DNA from: Actinomycetota bacterium
Lineage (GTDB): Bacteria; Actinomycetota; Acidimicrobiia; Acidimicrobiales; AC-14
DNA length: 64,000 nt
Assembly: GCA_005888325.1 (NCBI GenBank)
Contig: VAWU01000023.1
Location: 119,098-183,097, forward strand
Reading direction: 5' to 3'
The notes under the pieces are model-generated. The model did no database searches, was not told the origin of the DNA, and worked only from the letters and a program-made list of their open reading frames with translations. Positions 38,819-46,772 of the stretch are shown here, one piece after another. How positions within the stretch are numbered: position 1 is the first letter of the stretch; every line of letters begins with the position of its first letter. The position numbers and the translations under genes were made by a program.

Positions 38819-39871
38819 TCAGAGGTCGAGGGGGAGCTGTCGTGCCGCGGGCGGCGGTGGCGGGGCGGGTGTCGCCACGCGCGTGTAGCGCGACCGCGGC
38901 ATCGAGGTCGGCCCGCGGCCGTGACGCCGCAACAGCCCACCGACGAGGTCGCTGAGCGCCCGCTGTCGGGCGTTCGGCGCGTAGGCGCGCGTGTAGAGGC
39001 GCTCGTGCTCGTCGACCAGGTCGGGCCGCTCGCGGTGCAACCAGTCGAACCAGTGCTCGCGCACGCCGGGCCGCAGGTGCAACAGCATCGCCGCGACCGA
39101 CACCGCGCCGGCGTCGATGCACGCCCTCACCACCGCCTCCACCTGCTCCGGCGCGTCGGAGATGCCGGGGAGCACGGGCGCCACGAGCACCCCGCAGGGG
39201 ATGCCGGCCTGGTTGAGCCGCGCGACCGCTTCGACCCGACGAAGCGGGTGCGGCGTGCCCGACTCGGTGGTGCGCCAGGCGTGCTCGTCGAGCGTGCCGA
39301 TCGAGAGGTCGGCGCGCACGTCGGCGTGCGTCGCCGCCTCCGCGAGGACGTCGATGTCGCGCAGGATGAGCGTCGACTTGGTGAGGATCGAGAACGGGTT
39401 GCGCGCCTGGGCCAGCGCCTCGACGATGCCGCGCGTGAGCCGGTACTTCCCCTCGCACCGCTGATAGGGGTCGGTGTTCGTGCCCATGGCGATGTGGTGA
39501 CCGGCCCAGCGCGCCGGCACCAGCTCGGCCCGCACCCTCTCGACCGCGTTCACCTTGACGACGATGCGCCGCTCGAAGTCGCTTCCGGAGTTCATGTCGA
39601 GGTACTCGTGCGTCGGACGGGCGAAGCAGTACGAGCAGGCGTGGCTGCATCCCCGGTACGCGTTGATCGTGTAGCGGAACGGGACGGGCGTGCCCTTGGG
39701 CACCTCGTTGATGATGCGGCGGGCGTTGACGTGCAGGAACTCCATGCCGCGGAACTCGCCCCGCCCGACGTGGCGCTCGACCACGTCGTCGAACAGCACG
39801 ACCTGTCGCGCGCCCTGGTGGCCGGCGGACTCGCCGCACGGGTGGTCCTCCTCGACGGAACGCCAGCGCAT
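38819..39871 (-). CDS. Radical SAM protein, Rv2578c/SplB-like family
   Basis: 350 residues. The [4Fe-4S] motif is RGCSHACSYCFARPTH, with Cys75, Cys79 and Cys82 (C-x3-C-x2-C). MEFLHVNARRIINEVPKG, MGTNTDPYQRCEGKYRLTRGI and LRPGVREHWFDWL are family segments seen in actinobacterial Rv2578c-type proteins, some annotated as spore photoproduct lyase-like. The specific reaction is unknown. The tail (TPAPPPPPAARQLPLDL) is proline-rich. The promoter, TTGCCC-N19-TACACT on this strand, encloses a LexA-type box, so it is probably SOS-controlled and may belong functionally with the divergent NurA-HerA-Mre11-Rad50 operon. Confidence 0.87.
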   Translation of the reverse strand: MRWRSVEEDHPCGESAGHQGARQVVLFDDVVERHVGRGEFRGMEFLHVNARRIINEVPKGTPVPFRYTINAYRGCSHACSYCFARPTHEYLDMNSGSDFERRIVVKVNAVERVRAELVPARWAGHHIAMGTNTDPYQRCEGKYRLTRGIVEALAQARNPFSILTKSTLILRDIDVLAEAATHADVRADLSIGTLDEHAWRTTESGTPHPLRRVEAVARLNQAGIPCGVLVAPVLPGISDAPEQVEAVVRACIDAGAVSVAAMLLHLRPGVREHWFDWLHRERPDLVDEHERLYTRAYAPNARQRALSDLVGGLLRRHGRGPTSMPRSRYTRVATPAPPPPPAARQLPLDL

Positions 39872-39879
39872 GGCCGACT

Positions 39880-39910
39880 AGTGTAGCGAACGTACGTTCG
39901 ATCCGGGCAA
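39880..39910 (-). promoter_or_regulatory. Promoter of the radical SAM gene enclosing the SOS box
   Basis: On the minus strand, TTGCCC (39905-39910), 19-bp spacer, TACACT (39880-39885), ending 8 nt before the ATG at 39871. The SOS box occupies the spacer, an ideal place for LexA repression. Confidence 0.55.
39886..39901. promoter_or_regulatory. LexA/SOS box between radical SAM gene and nurA-herA-mre11-rad50 operon
   Basis: GCGAACGTACGTTCGA matches the mycobacterial/actinobacterial consensus TCGAAC-N4-GTTCGA at 15 of 16 positions, counting N as match. CGAACGTACGTTCG (39887-39900) is a perfect palindrome. It is 14 nt from the radical SAM start and 39 nt from the nurA start. Confidence 0.85.
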
Positions 39911-39940
39911 CTGTCACACCCCTCTGGGAACCTAAGGAAG

Positions 39941-40987
39941 ATGAGCACGACCCTCACGACAACCCCGGCCAGCGCGGGCGCCACGAGACCGAGCCCGGCG
40001 AGGTCGAGCCTCGAGGCCGCCGCCACCCGGCTGGCCCTGCTGCTCACCGCGTCGGGCGGCCCGGTCGACGATCGCGCCGACGGGCCGGGAGGGCTGGAGT
40101 ACGAGGCCGTCGTCGAGCTGCGGCCCCTCACGCGCACCGCGCCGCCGGCCGACGTGTGGGCGGTCGACGGGGGGCAGGCGCTGGTCGCCGACGCCCGGTG
40201 CCTGCAGCTGCTGGTCACCCGGGCCGCGCGGGTGCGCTTCCGCGACGGTCGCTGCGTCCTCGAGGACGAAGGTGAGCTCCGCGCCGCGTTGCTCGGCGGC
40301 GGCGAGGGTCGCGCGGCCGCGGCCGGGCTCGGCGTCGCGGTGCCGCCCGACGCCTCGATCGACGTCAACCTCCTGCGCGACGGGTGGGAGTGGGAGGCGG
40401 TCGAGCGCTGCCTGCTCGACGCCGAGCCCGGTGCCCTCGTCCTCGTCGACGGCGACCTCCAGCCCGACTGGCGCATCCCGTCGACCTATCTCGCGGACCT
40501 GCTCACGGAGGCGTCGGCGAAGCGCGTGCTGCTCGCGGCCGTCACGAAGCGCTCCTCGCTGGCGCGCGGCGGTGCGCCGTTGCTGGGGCAGCTCGAGGTC
40601 GAGGCGGCCACCCGGTTCGGGCCGCGGGCGCTCTGGTGGGCGGCGGTCGCGCGCACACGCGCCGACGTGCGCGCCGAGTCGGGCGCGGGCCTGCAGGTCG
40701 TCGTGGCCCGGCTCGACCCCGATGCCCGCTTCGCGTTCCGCGTCGACCTGCCGGCCGACGCGGACCCCGAGGCCGCGCTCGGTGCGCTCGCCGCGCTGTC
40801 CGACGACGCCGCCTTCCCCGGCTACCCCTATCCGCTCACCGTGGCCGACCGTCTGGCCGCGTGCCCCGGCTGGCTGCGCCACGAGGTACGACTGCAGCTC
40901 GACGACCTCTTCGACCGCGCGGGTGTCCCCCTCGAGGTGCGGGAGCGCGCCTTCGCCGACCGCCACGACCTCATGGAGCGAGCGTGA
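39941..40987 (+). CDS. nurA: NurA domain 5'-3' nuclease
   Basis: 348 residues; ATG 39941 follows CTAAGGAAG. NurA motifs are VWAVDGGQAL (metal Asp76), LVLVDGDLQPDW (Asp170), VTKRSSL and the C-terminal GYPYPLTVADRLA. NurA forms a dimer on the HerA hexamer and resects DNA ends, leaving 3' single strands. Here it is followed by HerA, Mre11 and Rad50 in the archaeal functional set. The N-terminal 25 residues are low complexity. A 24-codon frame bridges the nurA stop and the herA start, so translation may run through. An SOS box upstream suggests damage induction. Confidence 0.88.
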   Translation: MSTTLTTTPASAGATRPSPARSSLEAAATRLALLLTASGGPVDDRADGPGGLEYEAVVELRPLTRTAPPADVWAVDGGQALVADARCLQLLVTRAARVRFRDGRCVLEDEGELRAALLGGGEGRAAAAGLGVAVPPDASIDVNLLRDGWEWEAVERCLLDAEPGALVLVDGDLQPDWRIPSTYLADLLTEASAKRVLLAAVTKRSSLARGGAPLLGQLEVEAATRFGPRALWWAAVARTRADVRAESGAGLQVVVARLDPDARFAFRVDLPADADPEAALGALAALSDDAAFPGYPYPLTVADRLAACPGWLRHEVRLQLDDLFDRAGVPLEVRERAFADRHDLMERA

Positions 40988-41058
40988 GCGAGCGACCCAG
41001 AAATATCGCGCGAGCCGCCGACGAGCGACCTACTGCCACTGCGCGAGCGCGGCGATGA
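40984..41058 (+). CDS. 24-residue intercistronic ORF bridging nurA and herA
   Basis: The GTG at 40984 overlaps the nurA stop (GTGA); the frame reads MSERPRNIARAADERPTATA then RARR and stops at the TGA overlapping the herA ATG (ATGA). The first bases TGAGCGAGC match the other dispersed intercistronic elements. It probably keeps ribosomes moving between the two genes; peptide function is unknown. Confidence 0.35.
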   Translation: MSERPRNIARAADERPTATARARR

Positions 41059-42626
41059 CCACGACCAGCCGCGGGCGGCTGTTCGGCAAGAACGTGCTCG
41101 AGGGCGCGTTCCGGGCCGCGCCCGACGAAGACCTGTTCCTCGGCGAGCTGCTCGTCGCGGTCGACGACGCGACGAGCCGGCGCTACCTGTTCCGCATCGT
41201 CGACGTCACCTACGGCACCGAGCATCGCGAGCCGGGCTGGGCCGAGCGGGTGGCGGGCACGCTCCTCGCCGACGACGCGCGCGGCGACAGCGGCGCCCAC
41301 CCCCTCTACGAGCAGGAGCGCCGCACGTACCGGGTGGCGAGCTGTCGGTGCCTCGGCTACCTCACGCCCGACGGCACCGAGTTCCGCAAGCCGAAGAGCC
41401 TGCCGACGCAGTTCTCGCGCGTCATCGCGCCCGAGGCGTCCGACTTCGAGTTCCTGCGCACGCGCATGGGCGACCTGCCGGTGGGCCGGCTGCGCAGCGG
41501 CGAGACCGAGGTCGACTTCGAGGTGGGCATCCCCGGCGCGTCGCTGGCGACCCACGTCGGCATCTTCGCCACCACGGGCATGGGCAAGTCCAACCTGATG
41601 CAGGTGCTGGCGGCAGGGGCCATGCGCGCCCAGGGCCGTTACGGCCTGCTGCTCGTCGACCCCCACGGCGAGTACCGCACCGCGCTGGCGCGCCACCCGT
41701 GGGCGGCCACCCGGCTGCGCACTTACGCGGCGCGGCGCCTGGCCAACACGTCGACCCTGCGCGTGAGCCTGGCCGAGCTGACGGTCGACGACCTCCGCAC
41801 CGCCTACGAGTGGAGCCGCCCCCAGGAAGAGGCGCTGTTCGAGCTCGAGCGCCACTACTCGGGCACCGGAGGGTTGAGCTGGCTGCTCGACTTCTCCCAG
41901 GTCGACGACCTGCCCGGCTTCCGCGACGTCGAGCTGAGCAACCGCGTCGCGCTCAACACCCTGCAGGTGCTGCACCGTCGCGCCCGGCGCATCGTGGGCC
42001 TCGACTGCATCGCGGCCGACCCCAACGTGTCGGTGGGCGCCGCGGTCGTGGCCGACCTGCTCGAGGGCAAGGTCGTGCTCGTCGACGTCAGCGGGCTCGG
42101 CTCCACCGAGGAGGTGCTCGTCGCCTCGTTCCTCACGCGCAAGGTGATCGACCACTGGTCCGATGCGTACCTCAACGACCCCGACGCGCACGAGCGCATG
42201 CCCGTCGTGGCCGTCGTGCTCGAGGAGGCGCAGCGGGTGCTGTCGGCGGGCAAGGACCGCGAGTACAACCTCTTCCCGCGGGTGGCGCGCGAGGGCCGCA
42301 AGTTCAAGGTGGGGCTCTGCGCCATCACCCAACAGCCCAAGCTGCTCGACGACGAGCTGCTCAGCCAGTTCAACACGTTCTTCGTGCTCGGCCTGGCCGA
42401 CGAGAAGGATCGCAACATCCTGCGCGGCTCCTCCAAGCAGGACATCAGCGCGCTGGGTCCCGAGATCCAGACCCTCATGCCCGGCGAGTGCCTCGTCGTC
42501 AACCTCCACGCGCCGTTCGCGGTGCCCGCCAAGGTGTACCTCTACGACGACCTCGTGCGCGCCACCGATGCTCCGCCCGCGCCGCGCCAGGTCGCCGCGC
42601 CCAACGTCGCCGCCCTGGTCGACTGA
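41055..42626 (+). CDS. herA: HerA-type DNA helicase/translocase
   Basis: 523 residues from the ATG at 41055. The N-terminal HAS-barrel (about 5-130: GRLFGKNVLEGAF, LFLGELLVAVDD) is followed by the FtsK/VirB4-like RecA fold. Walker A ATTGMGKSNLM (Lys178, Ser179), Walker B VVAVVLEEAQRVL, sensor CAITQQPKLLDDELLSQFNTFF and C-terminal LMPGECLVVNLHAPF are all diagnostic of HerA. It forms a hexamer that translocates on double-stranded DNA and drives NurA. The length is normal for bacterial members. It is separated from the mre11 ATG by a single base after its stop. Confidence 0.94.
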   Translation: MTTTSRGRLFGKNVLEGAFRAAPDEDLFLGELLVAVDDATSRRYLFRIVDVTYGTEHREPGWAERVAGTLLADDARGDSGAHPLYEQERRTYRVASCRCLGYLTPDGTEFRKPKSLPTQFSRVIAPEASDFEFLRTRMGDLPVGRLRSGETEVDFEVGIPGASLATHVGIFATTGMGKSNLMQVLAAGAMRAQGRYGLLLVDPHGEYRTALARHPWAATRLRTYAARRLANTSTLRVSLAELTVDDLRTAYEWSRPQEEALFELERHYSGTGGLSWLLDFSQVDDLPGFRDVELSNRVALNTLQVLHRRARRIVGLDCIAADPNVSVGAAVVADLLEGKVVLVDVSGLGSTEEVLVASFLTRKVIDHWSDAYLNDPDAHERMPVVAVVLEEAQRVLSAGKDREYNLFPRVAREGRKFKVGLCAITQQPKLLDDELLSQFNTFFVLGLADEKDRNILRGSSKQDISALGPEIQTLMPGECLVVNLHAPFAVPAKVYLYDDLVRATDAPPAPRQVAAPNVAALVD

Positions 42627-42627
42627 C

Positions 42628-43746
42628 ATGAGGGTCGCGGCCATCGGCGACGCGCATCTCGGGCGGTCGTACCTGCCGGTCACCACGGCCGAGGGGTTGA
42701 ACCAGCGTGAGGTCGACTTCGAGCAGGCGTTCACCGACGCGGTCGACGTCGCCCTGGCCGAGGCACCCGACGTCGTCGTGTGGCTGGGCGACATCTTCGA
42801 CCACCCGCGGCCGACGTACCGGTCGTTCCGCATCGTCCAGCGCGCGCTCACGCGCATCCGCGAACTCGGCGCGCCCGTCGTCGTGATCAGCGGCAACCAC
42901 GACACGCCGCGCCTCCCCGGCACCGGCTCGCCCTACTCGGCGCTGTCCGACACGTTCCCCGAGATGCACTTCGCCCACCGGCTGCGGTACGAGCGCTTCG
43001 AGCTACCCGGGCTCGTCGTCCACGCGGTGCCGCAGATGCTCACCGTCGAGGCGACGGTCGACGCGCTCGACGAGGCCGACCGCGCCCGCAGCCTCGACCG
43101 CACCAACCTGCTCCTCACCCATCCCCGCATCAAGTCGGTCGAGCCCGCGCACGCCGACATCAACGAGATCGAGGTCGACGACGCGCTGCTGCGCTCCGAC
43201 CTCGTGCTCCTCGGCCACTACCACTTCCACGTCGAGGTCACCAAGGGCATCTGGTACGCGGGGTCGACCGACACGTTCACCTTCGCCGACAACCCCGAGG
43301 CGCCCAAGGGCATCGTCGTGCTCGACACCGACACCGGCGAGTGCCGTCACGTGCCGATCGCGGGCCGGCGCCCGCTCGTCACGCTCGAGTCGGTCTACGC
43401 GCTCGGCCTGTCGCCGGCCGAGGTGCAGGCGCAGGTCATGGAGCGGGTGGCAACGGTCGAGGCCGGCGCGGTGGCGCGCCTGTTCATCGACGGGGTCGAT
43501 CCCGGCGCCTACCGCCTGCTCGACCTCGAGGCGGTGCGCGAGGCGGGCGCGGCGGCCCTGCACCTGAAGGTCGAGCCGAGCTTCGTCAACGTGCAGCACA
43601 TGACCGAGCTGCCCGAGCTGGCGTCGATGCCGGCCCAATGGGAGCGCTACATCGGCGAGCAGGACCTCACCGGCTTCGATCGTGAGCGCGTCACCGGCCT
43701 GGGCCGCGACTACCTGGCCCGCGCGGTCGAGGAGTCGACGGGCTGA
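42628..43746 (+). CDS. sbcD: Mre11/SbcD-type DNA repair exonuclease
   Basis: 372 residues. Metallophosphoesterase motifs in order: IGDAHLG (Asp8, His10), WLGDIFDH, ISGNHDTPR, LLLTHPRI, LLGHYHFH. These give the two-metal site of Mre11 nucleases, which with Rad50 open and process DNA ends and hairpins. The C-terminal part (from 240) carries a capping/Rad50-binding region ending LARAVEESTG. ATG 42628 is one base beyond the herA stop (TGACATG), and the same TGACATG junction joins it to the Rad50 gene. Close coupling suggests stoichiometric production of the complex. Confidence 0.93.
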   Translation: MRVAAIGDAHLGRSYLPVTTAEGLNQREVDFEQAFTDAVDVALAEAPDVVVWLGDIFDHPRPTYRSFRIVQRALTRIRELGAPVVVISGNHDTPRLPGTGSPYSALSDTFPEMHFAHRLRYERFELPGLVVHAVPQMLTVEATVDALDEADRARSLDRTNLLLTHPRIKSVEPAHADINEIEVDDALLRSDLVLLGHYHFHVEVTKGIWYAGSTDTFTFADNPEAPKGIVVLDTDTGECRHVPIAGRRPLVTLESVYALGLSPAEVQAQVMERVATVEAGAVARLFIDGVDPGAYRLLDLEAVREAGAAALHLKVEPSFVNVQHMTELPELASMPAQWERYIGEQDLTGFDRERVTGLGRDYLARAVEESTG

Positions 43747-43747
43747 C

Positions 43748-46024
43748 ATGCAGCTGACGCGTCTCTATCTGCGCAACTACCGCGTCTACGAGGACGAGCT
43801 CGACCTGCCGCTCCCGCCGGGCCTGGTGGGCATCTACGGCGCCAACGGCACGGGCAAGTCGTATCTCATCGAGTCGGTGCTCTGGACGCTCTTCGGCCGA
43901 TCGCGCACCGACAAGCGCGACGTGCGCACGTCGGGCGTCAACGCCGAGTGCGTCACCGAGGTCGAGTTCGAGCACGAGGGCCACCTCTATCTCGTGCGCC
44001 GCACGATCACCGGGGTCAACAGCACGGTGAAGGCGGAGGCCCACGCCGACCGCCTCCAGGTGGCCGAGGGCATCACCGACACCCGTACGTACGTGCACTC
44101 CATCCTCGGTATGGACGACGCCGCTTTTCGGGCGTCGGTGTTCGCCGAGCAGAAGCAGCTGACCGCGTTCAGCCTGCAGGCGCCCAACGAGCGCAAGAAG
44201 CTCGTGCTCCAGCTGCTGGGCATCACCCCGCTCGACGCCGCGCGTGACCTCGTGCGCAGGGAGGCCCGCCTCACCCAGGAGCAGTTCACGCGCACACGCG
44301 ACCTGCTCCCCGACCTGACCGGCCTGGAGGCCGCCGCCGCGGGTGCCGAGCAACAGGCGCTCACCGCCGAAGCCGCCGTCGCGCCGCTCGAGAACGCGCT
44401 CGTCGACGTCCGGAAGCAGCTCGAGGCGGCGCAGAAGCGCTTCGACGAGCTCGAAGGTGTGGGTCGCGAGTACGAGAACGTCACCACCGAGGGCAAGGGC
44501 GTGCGCGCCGAGCACGATCGCGCCGCCCAGCGGGTGGCCGCGCTCGAAGAGGAGCTGGCCGCGCTCGACGCCGGCGAGGCCCGCCTGCGCGAGCTCGAGC
44601 CCGACGCCGCCGGCCTGCCCGCCGCCGAGATCCGCCTGCGGCTGGTCGAGGCGCTGTCCGAGGCGGAGCGGAAGCTGGCCGAGCTCGCGGTCGGCGACGA
44701 GCCGCCGCTCCCCGACGACGCCGGGCACGAAGCCGCCCGCGCCGCGGCCGCCGCGGCGCGCGACGCGCTCGCCGACGTGGGCGGCCGCCTGTCCGCGGCG
44801 GTGGCAGACGCCAGCCGGGCGCGCGAGGCGGTCGACCGGTCGCACGAGCTGTCGGGCGAGGCCGACTGCCCCCTGTGCGGCCAGGCGTTGGGCGACGCCT
44901 TCGAGCAGGTGCAGGCGCACCGCGCCGCGGAGGTGGCCCAGGCCGACGAGCGGGCGCGCGCGCTGCAGTCCGAGCGCGTCGCTCTGGCCGAGTTGGCCGA
45001 GGCGGCCGACGGGCGCGTCCGCGCGCTGGCGACCGAGCTGAAGGCCGCGCAGCAGGCGCGCGCCGCGTGGGAGAAGGTGCGCGACCGGCACGGCGAGGCC
45101 GAGGCGGTGCGGGCCGAGGCGCTCGCGCAGCTCGACCCGCCGCTCCGCGACGGCGAGGCGGATGGGCTGGCGGCCGAGGTCGCGCGCCGGCGCCGGTCGG
45201 CGGAGGAGTGCCGGCGCCTCGAAGGGCGGCTCGAGCGACGATCGATCGCCCGGAACGAGCTCGAGACCGAGCGCGACCGTTTGGCCGGCGCGGTCGGACG
45301 CCTCGAGGCGCTGCGTGAGAAGGTGCGAGCGCTCGCGTTCAAGCCTGACGATCTCTCTGCCGCGCGCGCGGCGCGCACCGAGGCGGCCGCCGCCGTCGAG
45401 GCGGCGTCGTCCCGTGCCCAGGGCGCGCAGCTGCAGGCCGCGCAGGCACGTGCGCAGGCACAGGCCGCGGCCGAACGGCTCTCCGACGGGCGCGCCCAGC
45501 ACGAGCGCATCGCCGAGGTGGGGGAGGAGGCTCGTCATCTCGGCCGCACGGCCGAGCTCATGGGCACGTTCCGCAACACGGTGGTCGGCGCGGTCGGCCC
45601 CCGGCTGTCCGCGCAGGCGGGCGAGCTGTTCGCCGAGCTCACCGACCACGAGTACGACGACCTGCAGGTCGACCCCGAGACCTACGAGATCCGCATCGTC
45701 GACCGCGGCATCGACTACGGCATGGACCGCTTCTCCGGCTCCGAGACCGATCTGGCCAACCTGGCCCTGCGCGTCGCCATCAGTGAGCACGTGCGGTTCC
45801 AGTCGGGCGGCGCCGTGGGCCTGCTCGTGCTCGACGAGGTGTTCGGCTCGCTCGACCCCGATCGCAAGGCGCGCATGCTCATGGCCCTCGAACGCCTGCG
45901 CGGTCGCTTCCGTCAGGTGCTGGTCGTCACCCACGACGCCGACATGAAAGAGGAGCTGCCGAACGCCATCGAGGTGGTGGAGACGGCACCCCGACGCGCC
46001 ACCGCGCGGGTGGTCGGCGGCTGA
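43748..46024 (+). CDS. sbcC: Rad50/SbcC-type SMC-like ATPase with zinc hook
   Basis: 758 residues. N-terminal Walker A GIYGANGTGKSYLIESVLW; Q-loop region VFAEQKQLTAF. Two long alanine/arginine/glutamate-rich coiled-coil arms (about 200-370 and 385-620) meet at the zinc hook CPLCGQ (Cys374, Cys377), almost exactly mid-protein. The C-terminal lobe shows the ABC signature as FSGSETDLANLALRVAIS (SGSE instead of SGGE), Walker B LLVLDEVFGSLD and His switch VVTHDADM. It tethers DNA ends and gates Mre11. The coils are shorter than in typical SbcC (about 1000 residues), closer to archaeal Rad50. It is the last gene of the SOS-linked operon, 37 bp before alkD. Confidence 0.94.
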   Translation: MQLTRLYLRNYRVYEDELDLPLPPGLVGIYGANGTGKSYLIESVLWTLFGRSRTDKRDVRTSGVNAECVTEVEFEHEGHLYLVRRTITGVNSTVKAEAHADRLQVAEGITDTRTYVHSILGMDDAAFRASVFAEQKQLTAFSLQAPNERKKLVLQLLGITPLDAARDLVRREARLTQEQFTRTRDLLPDLTGLEAAAAGAEQQALTAEAAVAPLENALVDVRKQLEAAQKRFDELEGVGREYENVTTEGKGVRAEHDRAAQRVAALEEELAALDAGEARLRELEPDAAGLPAAEIRLRLVEALSEAERKLAELAVGDEPPLPDDAGHEAARAAAAAARDALADVGGRLSAAVADASRAREAVDRSHELSGEADCPLCGQALGDAFEQVQAHRAAEVAQADERARALQSERVALAELAEAADGRVRALATELKAAQQARAAWEKVRDRHGEAEAVRAEALAQLDPPLRDGEADGLAAEVARRRRSAEECRRLEGRLERRSIARNELETERDRLAGAVGRLEALREKVRALAFKPDDLSAARAARTEAAAAVEAASSRAQGAQLQAAQARAQAQAAAERLSDGRAQHERIAEVGEEARHLGRTAELMGTFRNTVVGAVGPRLSAQAGELFAELTDHEYDDLQVDPETYEIRIVDRGIDYGMDRFSGSETDLANLALRVAISEHVRFQSGGAVGLLVLDEVFGSLDPDRKARMLMALERLRGRFRQVLVVTHDADMKEELPNAIEVVETAPRRATARVVGG

Positions 46025-46061
46025 CGCGGGCTGTCGCCGGGCATCGTACGGTACTGCATGC

Positions 46062-46772
46062 ATGCCCACCTCAGCACTGACGTCGACGCTGCTCGCCCGG
46101 CTCAGCGCCGCGTTCGAGTCGAGCCGCGACGACGAGCGCGCCCGGTCGATGTCCGCCTACATGCGCGACCGGTTCCCGTTCGTCGGCATCCCCACGCCCG
46201 CACGCGTCGCCATTCAACGCGAGGCCGTGGCCGGCTTGCCGGCGCCCGGCGAACGCGACCTGGTCGCGTTCGCCCTCGCCTGCTGGAAGCGGGCCGAGCG
46301 CGAGTACCAGTACGCCGCGTGCGGGTACCTGCGCAAGCACGTGGGCCGGTGCTCGGCCGGGTTCGTCGACACCGCCGAGCGCCTGATCACCACGAAGTCG
46401 TGGTGGGACACCGTCGACGAGCTCGCGCAGAGCGTCGTCGGACCGTTGGTCGCCGCCCATCCCGAGCTGCGCGCGACGACCGACCGGTGGATCGATGCGT
46501 ACGACTTCTGGTTGGCCCGCACCGCGATCCTGCATCAGAACCACTCCAAGGTGCGCACCGAACCCGACGTGCTGTTCGGGTACTGCCTGAGGCGTGCCGC
46601 GGACCCCGAGTTCTTCATCCGCAAGGCCATCGGCTGGGCCCTGCGCGAGTACTCGAAGACCGACGCCGAGGCCGTCGAGCGGTTCGTGCGGGAGCACCAT
46701 GACGAGCTCTCCGGGTTGTCGCGCACCGAGGCGCTCAAGTGGCTGCGCCGCCGGGGTCGCGTCGGGGCATGA
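46062..46772 (+). CDS. DNA alkylation repair protein, AlkD-like HEAT-repeat glycosylase
   Basis: 236 residues. All-helical HEAT-like repeats with the family signature LITTKSWWDTVDELAQSVVGPL (Trp-Trp-Asp of the base-excision site), FWLARTAILHQNHSKVRTE and FFIRKAIGWALREYSKT. AlkD removes bulky or positively charged alkyl-purines without base flipping. The ATG at 46062 has GGTACT 6 nt upstream. Its position directly after the end-resection operon adds to a DNA-repair island; whether it shares the SOS promoter is unknown. The stop overlaps the next ATG (ATGA). Confidence 0.9.
   Translation: MPTSALTSTLLARLSAAFESSRDDERARSMSAYMRDRFPFVGIPTPARVAIQREAVAGLPAPGERDLVAFALACWKRAEREYQYAACGYLRKHVGRCSAGFVDTAERLITTKSWWDTVDELAQSVVGPLVAAHPELRATTDRWIDAYDFWLARTAILHQNHSKVRTEPDVLFGYCLRRAADPEFFIRKAIGWALREYSKTDAEAVERFVREHHDELSGLSRTEALKWLRRRGRVGA

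Noticed and set aside
43691..46069. A 792-codon open frame on the minus strand opposite Rad50
   Set aside because: Shadow of sbcC; Rad50 motifs on the plus strand are unambiguous and the antisense product is low complexity.
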